DNA of 64,000 bases, taken from positions 1 to 64,000 of the forward strand of contig JAJPXP010000044.1 in the NCBI GenBank assembly GCA_021205365.1, given 5' to 3'. Origin of the DNA: Clostridia bacterium. Its GTDB lineage: Bacteria; Bacillota; Clostridia; Oscillospirales; Butyricicoccaceae. The notes beneath the pieces are model-generated. The model had not been told where the DNA came from and did not search any database. It saw nothing but the letters and a program-made list of their open reading frames with translations. The translations under genes and the position numbers were made by a program. Shown here one piece after another: positions 62,372 to 64,000 of the stretch; positions within the stretch are counted from its first letter, which is position 1, and each line of letters starts with the position of its first letter.

Positions 62372-63286
62372 GTGAAGAATTTCTCTGGTCAGAAAAAGAG
62401 AAAAATCAATATAAAACGCATACTGTTTACGTTGGTAGTTTTTCTTTGCTTTCTTCTTCTTTTCATTACTGTGGTTGTTTTCATTGGCATCCGCGCATCG
62501 CAGGATCTAGAAGTAAATGTGTATACTGTAGAAGCAGATATAGTCAACCCTCTACGTATTGTCCATATCACGGATCTTCATAATACAGAATTAGGAACAA
62601 ATAACATAGATTTAATAAATACTATCAAAGAACAGCAACCAGATCTGATCTTCACTACTGGTGATATGATTAACCGCGATGACCCAAATCTAAATATCAT
62701 CTGCACACTCATTGAACAGTTAACAGAAATATCCCCTGTATATTACGGTTACGGTAACCATGAAACAGCCTGGGAGAAAAGCTTCTCTCAGAGCATGGCA
62801 GACCAACTTACCGCTGCTGGGGCTATTGTGGTTCAGGATAGTTATATAGATTTAAATTTAAACGGTAATGAGTTCCGCATCGGCGGGTGCATGAACTATT
62901 ACCGCAAATGGGGCATGATGACATCAAGCCAAGAAGAATGGGACATGGAAGATTCTTTTGCCGATGACTTTGAAAACACTGACCGATATAAAATCTTATT
63001 AAACCACATTCCTACCTCATTCGTTGATTGGGGTGGAGTAGATGAATACCCCGTTGACCTTGTGTTCAGTGGGCACTATCATGGAGGAATGATTCGGATT
63101 CCGATCATCAACCGCGGAGTATATGCCCCTTATATCGGTCTTTTCCCTAAATACACGAAAGGTATAGTCTACGGTACAGAGGCAATCTGTGTTCAGTCTG
63201 CAGGTCTGGGAACGGAACACTCCATTCCGAGAATCTACAATCCTCCTGAAGTAGTAGTAGTCGATCTCACGCCCGCCACAAATTAG
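62372..63286 (+). CDS. Membrane-anchored metallophosphoesterase
   Basis: A 304-residue phosphoesterase of the YkuE/calcineurin type. It has a basic N-terminus, one membrane segment (about 18-42), then external metal-binding motifs DLHN, GDMINRDD, YGNHE and GHYHGG. The start GTG at 62372 is preceded by AGGATGTGAT, close to a full anti-16S match; a GTG at 62363 is too close to it. The fold acts on phosphodiesters or lipid phosphates at the outer membrane face; the exact substrate is unknown. A terminator follows. Confidence 0.88.
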   Translation: MKNFSGQKKRKINIKRILFTLVVFLCFLLLFITVVVFIGIRASQDLEVNVYTVEADIVNPLRIVHITDLHNTELGTNNIDLINTIKEQQPDLIFTTGDMINRDDPNLNIICTLIEQLTEISPVYYGYGNHETAWEKSFSQSMADQLTAAGAIVVQDSYIDLNLNGNEFRIGGCMNYYRKWGMMTSSQEEWDMEDSFADDFENTDRYKILLNHIPTSFVDWGGVDEYPVDLVFSGHYHGGMIRIPIINRGVYAPYIGLFPKYTKGIVYGTEAICVQSAGLGTEHSIPRIYNPPEVVVVDLTPATN

Positions 63287-63298
63287 TACAACGCCAAA

Positions 63299-63350
63299 AG
63301 TACGGCTAACACTGAAGCTATTTCGGACTAGCCGTGCTTTGTTTTGTTTT
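63299..63350 (+). terminator. Terminator after the phosphoesterase
   Basis: GTACGGCTA pairs with TAGCCGTGC around an inner stem, followed by TTTGTTTTGTTTTT. Confidence 0.82.
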
Positions 63351-63418
63351 TCGTGCATGGATTTGACGCTTACTATCAAGCTATAACAATATAAATACTT
63401 GTGTGGATAAAACCTGGT

Positions 63419-63740
63419 ACTGTCAAGAGGGGACAATCCCAGCGATTGTGTAAACGTCTGATGTAGTGTAGAATGAAAACAATACATCGGAGGAATAACA
63501 ATGGCAAGAAGAAAACGTAGCGCGGAGGAAGAAATCCGGCGAGCAAAGATCCGAGAATTACTGCAGGCTGGCAACGTCAGCAGTATGGAAGACATTCAAG
63601 ATTTGTTTAAAGAGACAATCGCGGAATTTATGGAAGCGGGACTTGATGCAGAGTTGGACGAGGAACTCGGATACAACAAGTACGACTATCGGAACAAGAA
63701 GACAGATAATAGCCGCAACGGTCACAGCCAGAAAACGCTG
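63419..63740 (+). mobile_element. IS256-family insertion sequence, 5' remnant
   Basis: The left end (ACTGTCAAGAGGGGACAATC, then GATTGTGTAAACG) resembles IS256-type inverted repeats. It is followed by a ribosome site and the start of an IS256 transposase. The element breaks at 63740/63741, where the second IS begins. Its right part is either beyond that IS or lost. Confidence 0.7.
63501..63740 (+). pseudogene. IS256-family (mutator type) transposase, truncated
   Basis: Only the first 80 codons remain: MARRKRSAEEEIRRAKIREL at the start and GLDAELDEELGYNKYDYRNK, the conserved N-terminal part of IS256 transposases. The frame is interrupted after RNGHSQKTL, then reads nine foreign codons to a stop at 63767. 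The DDE catalytic core is missing from this window, so it is inactive unless the rest lies across the inserted IS. Confidence 0.85.
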
Positions 63741-64000
63741 GATTGTGTCAATAGTTGGACCTGTTGACAAAAAGGAAAACTGGGTTGAGGAAACACCGCC
63801 TCAGCCCAGATAAATTGGAATTTCAGCTTACAGAAGATGGCCTTAACCATCCGTTTCAGGTTTAAGGCCATAACAGCCAGGAGGCATTCCTCGGTTGCTG
63901 CTGAAATGCCTCTCTTACGGATTTTTGAAATGCAGTGTTCCCGTTTTAGAACAGAGAAACTGCCCTCTGCCCAGATTTTTCGCAGCCGCAGCATGGAGTA
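63722..64000 (-). CDS. DDE transposase of a second IS, C-terminal part (continues off the window)
   Basis: The frame is open to the right edge, so the N-terminus is outside the window. The visible 90-odd residues include RKIWAEGSFSVLKREHCISK and RGISAATEECLLAVMALNLKRM. This is the C-terminal YREK-like block and helices of IS5/IS1182-type transposases, with the catalytic Glu in WAEGSFSVLKRE. The last about 12 codons run through the IS end into the IS256 remnant. It is inserted head-on to the IS256 gene. Confidence 0.75.
   Translation of the reverse strand, partial: YSMLRLRKIWAEGSFSVLKREHCISKIRKRGISAATEECLLAVMALNLKRMVKAIFCKLKFQFIWAEAVFPQPSFPFCQQVQLLTQSSVFWL
63741..64000 (-). mobile_element. 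IS1182/IS5-like insertion sequence, one end
   Basis: The end inside the IS256 remnant reads, on the minus strand, TGTCAACAGGTCCAACTATTG. A near copy of this end is found at 60957. The element continues beyond the window. Family assignment rests on the transposase C-terminus. Confidence 0.6.

Overview
The window looks like chromosomal DNA of a low- to mid-GC anaerobic Firmicute of class Clostridia. The evidence is strong AGGAGG-type ribosome binding sites, frequent TTG and GTG starts, a sortase B, an ECF sigma factor with a DUF4367 anti-sigma partner, Bce/LytTR-type two-component and ABC modules, a flavodiiron protein and a rubredoxin domain. A butyrate-producing Oscillospirales member (Butyricicoccus/Agathobaculum-like) is a guess from overall gene flavour and is not proven by the sequence. 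No rRNA, tRNA, CRISPR array, prophage or replication origin was recognised.

Layout. 0-2.9 kb: sortase B followed by two DtxR-like winged-helix proteins, behind a good promoter and a structured leader. 2.9-5.3 kb: a TPR / DUF4037 / DUF4125 trio. 5.4-10.8 kb: an SDR oxidoreductase under a palindromic operator, an AraC regulator, then divergently a fusion protein (acyl-CoA dehydrogenase + ETF-alpha FAD domain + rubredoxin) followed by a flavodiiron protein. Together the last two could carry electrons from an acyl-CoA to O2 or NO. 10.8-15.9 kb: LytTR response regulator and GHKL kinase divergent from a Bce-like ABC transporter. 16-18 kb: EamA exporter and LysR regulator. 18-23 kb: RR-HK-ornithine cyclodeaminase-family operon divergent from a BCCT transporter with a structured 5' leader. 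23-27.5 kb: polysaccharide deacetylase and an ECF sigma/anti-sigma/lipoprotein operon that starts with an unlisted 44-residue gene. 27.6-35.6 kb: a second RR-HK-ABC system with an anchored CARDB-like protein, then a DUF4097 lipoprotein under a TetR regulator.

35.7-45.1 kb is housekeeping: tig-clpP-clpX plus DUF3846, and a compact lepB-rbgA-rnhB-yraN-dipeptidase-thrC-phosphoesterase operon. 45.1-47.4 kb holds a zinc macrodomain and a class M sirtuin pair, apparently without its lipoylation partners. 47.4-53 kb holds a flavin-binding PNPOx-fold protein with twin operators, a heterodimeric ABC exporter preceded by a 40-residue Cys-rich leader peptide whose end overlaps a terminator, an HxlR regulator and an Rrf2 regulator. 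53-61 kb: RlmL-like RNA methyltransferase, crotonase plus CoA-transferase, an AraC regulator, a Gfo/Idh dehydrogenase and an NSS transporter. The right end has an acyltransferase, a phosphoesterase, and an IS256-family remnant interrupted by a second insertion sequence that runs off the window.

The points most worth a second look are the acyl-CoA to oxygen electron chain, the probable transcription-attenuation peptide in front of the ABC exporter, the orphan SirTM/macrodomain pair, and several well-defined operator palindromes whose position suggests which regulator uses them.
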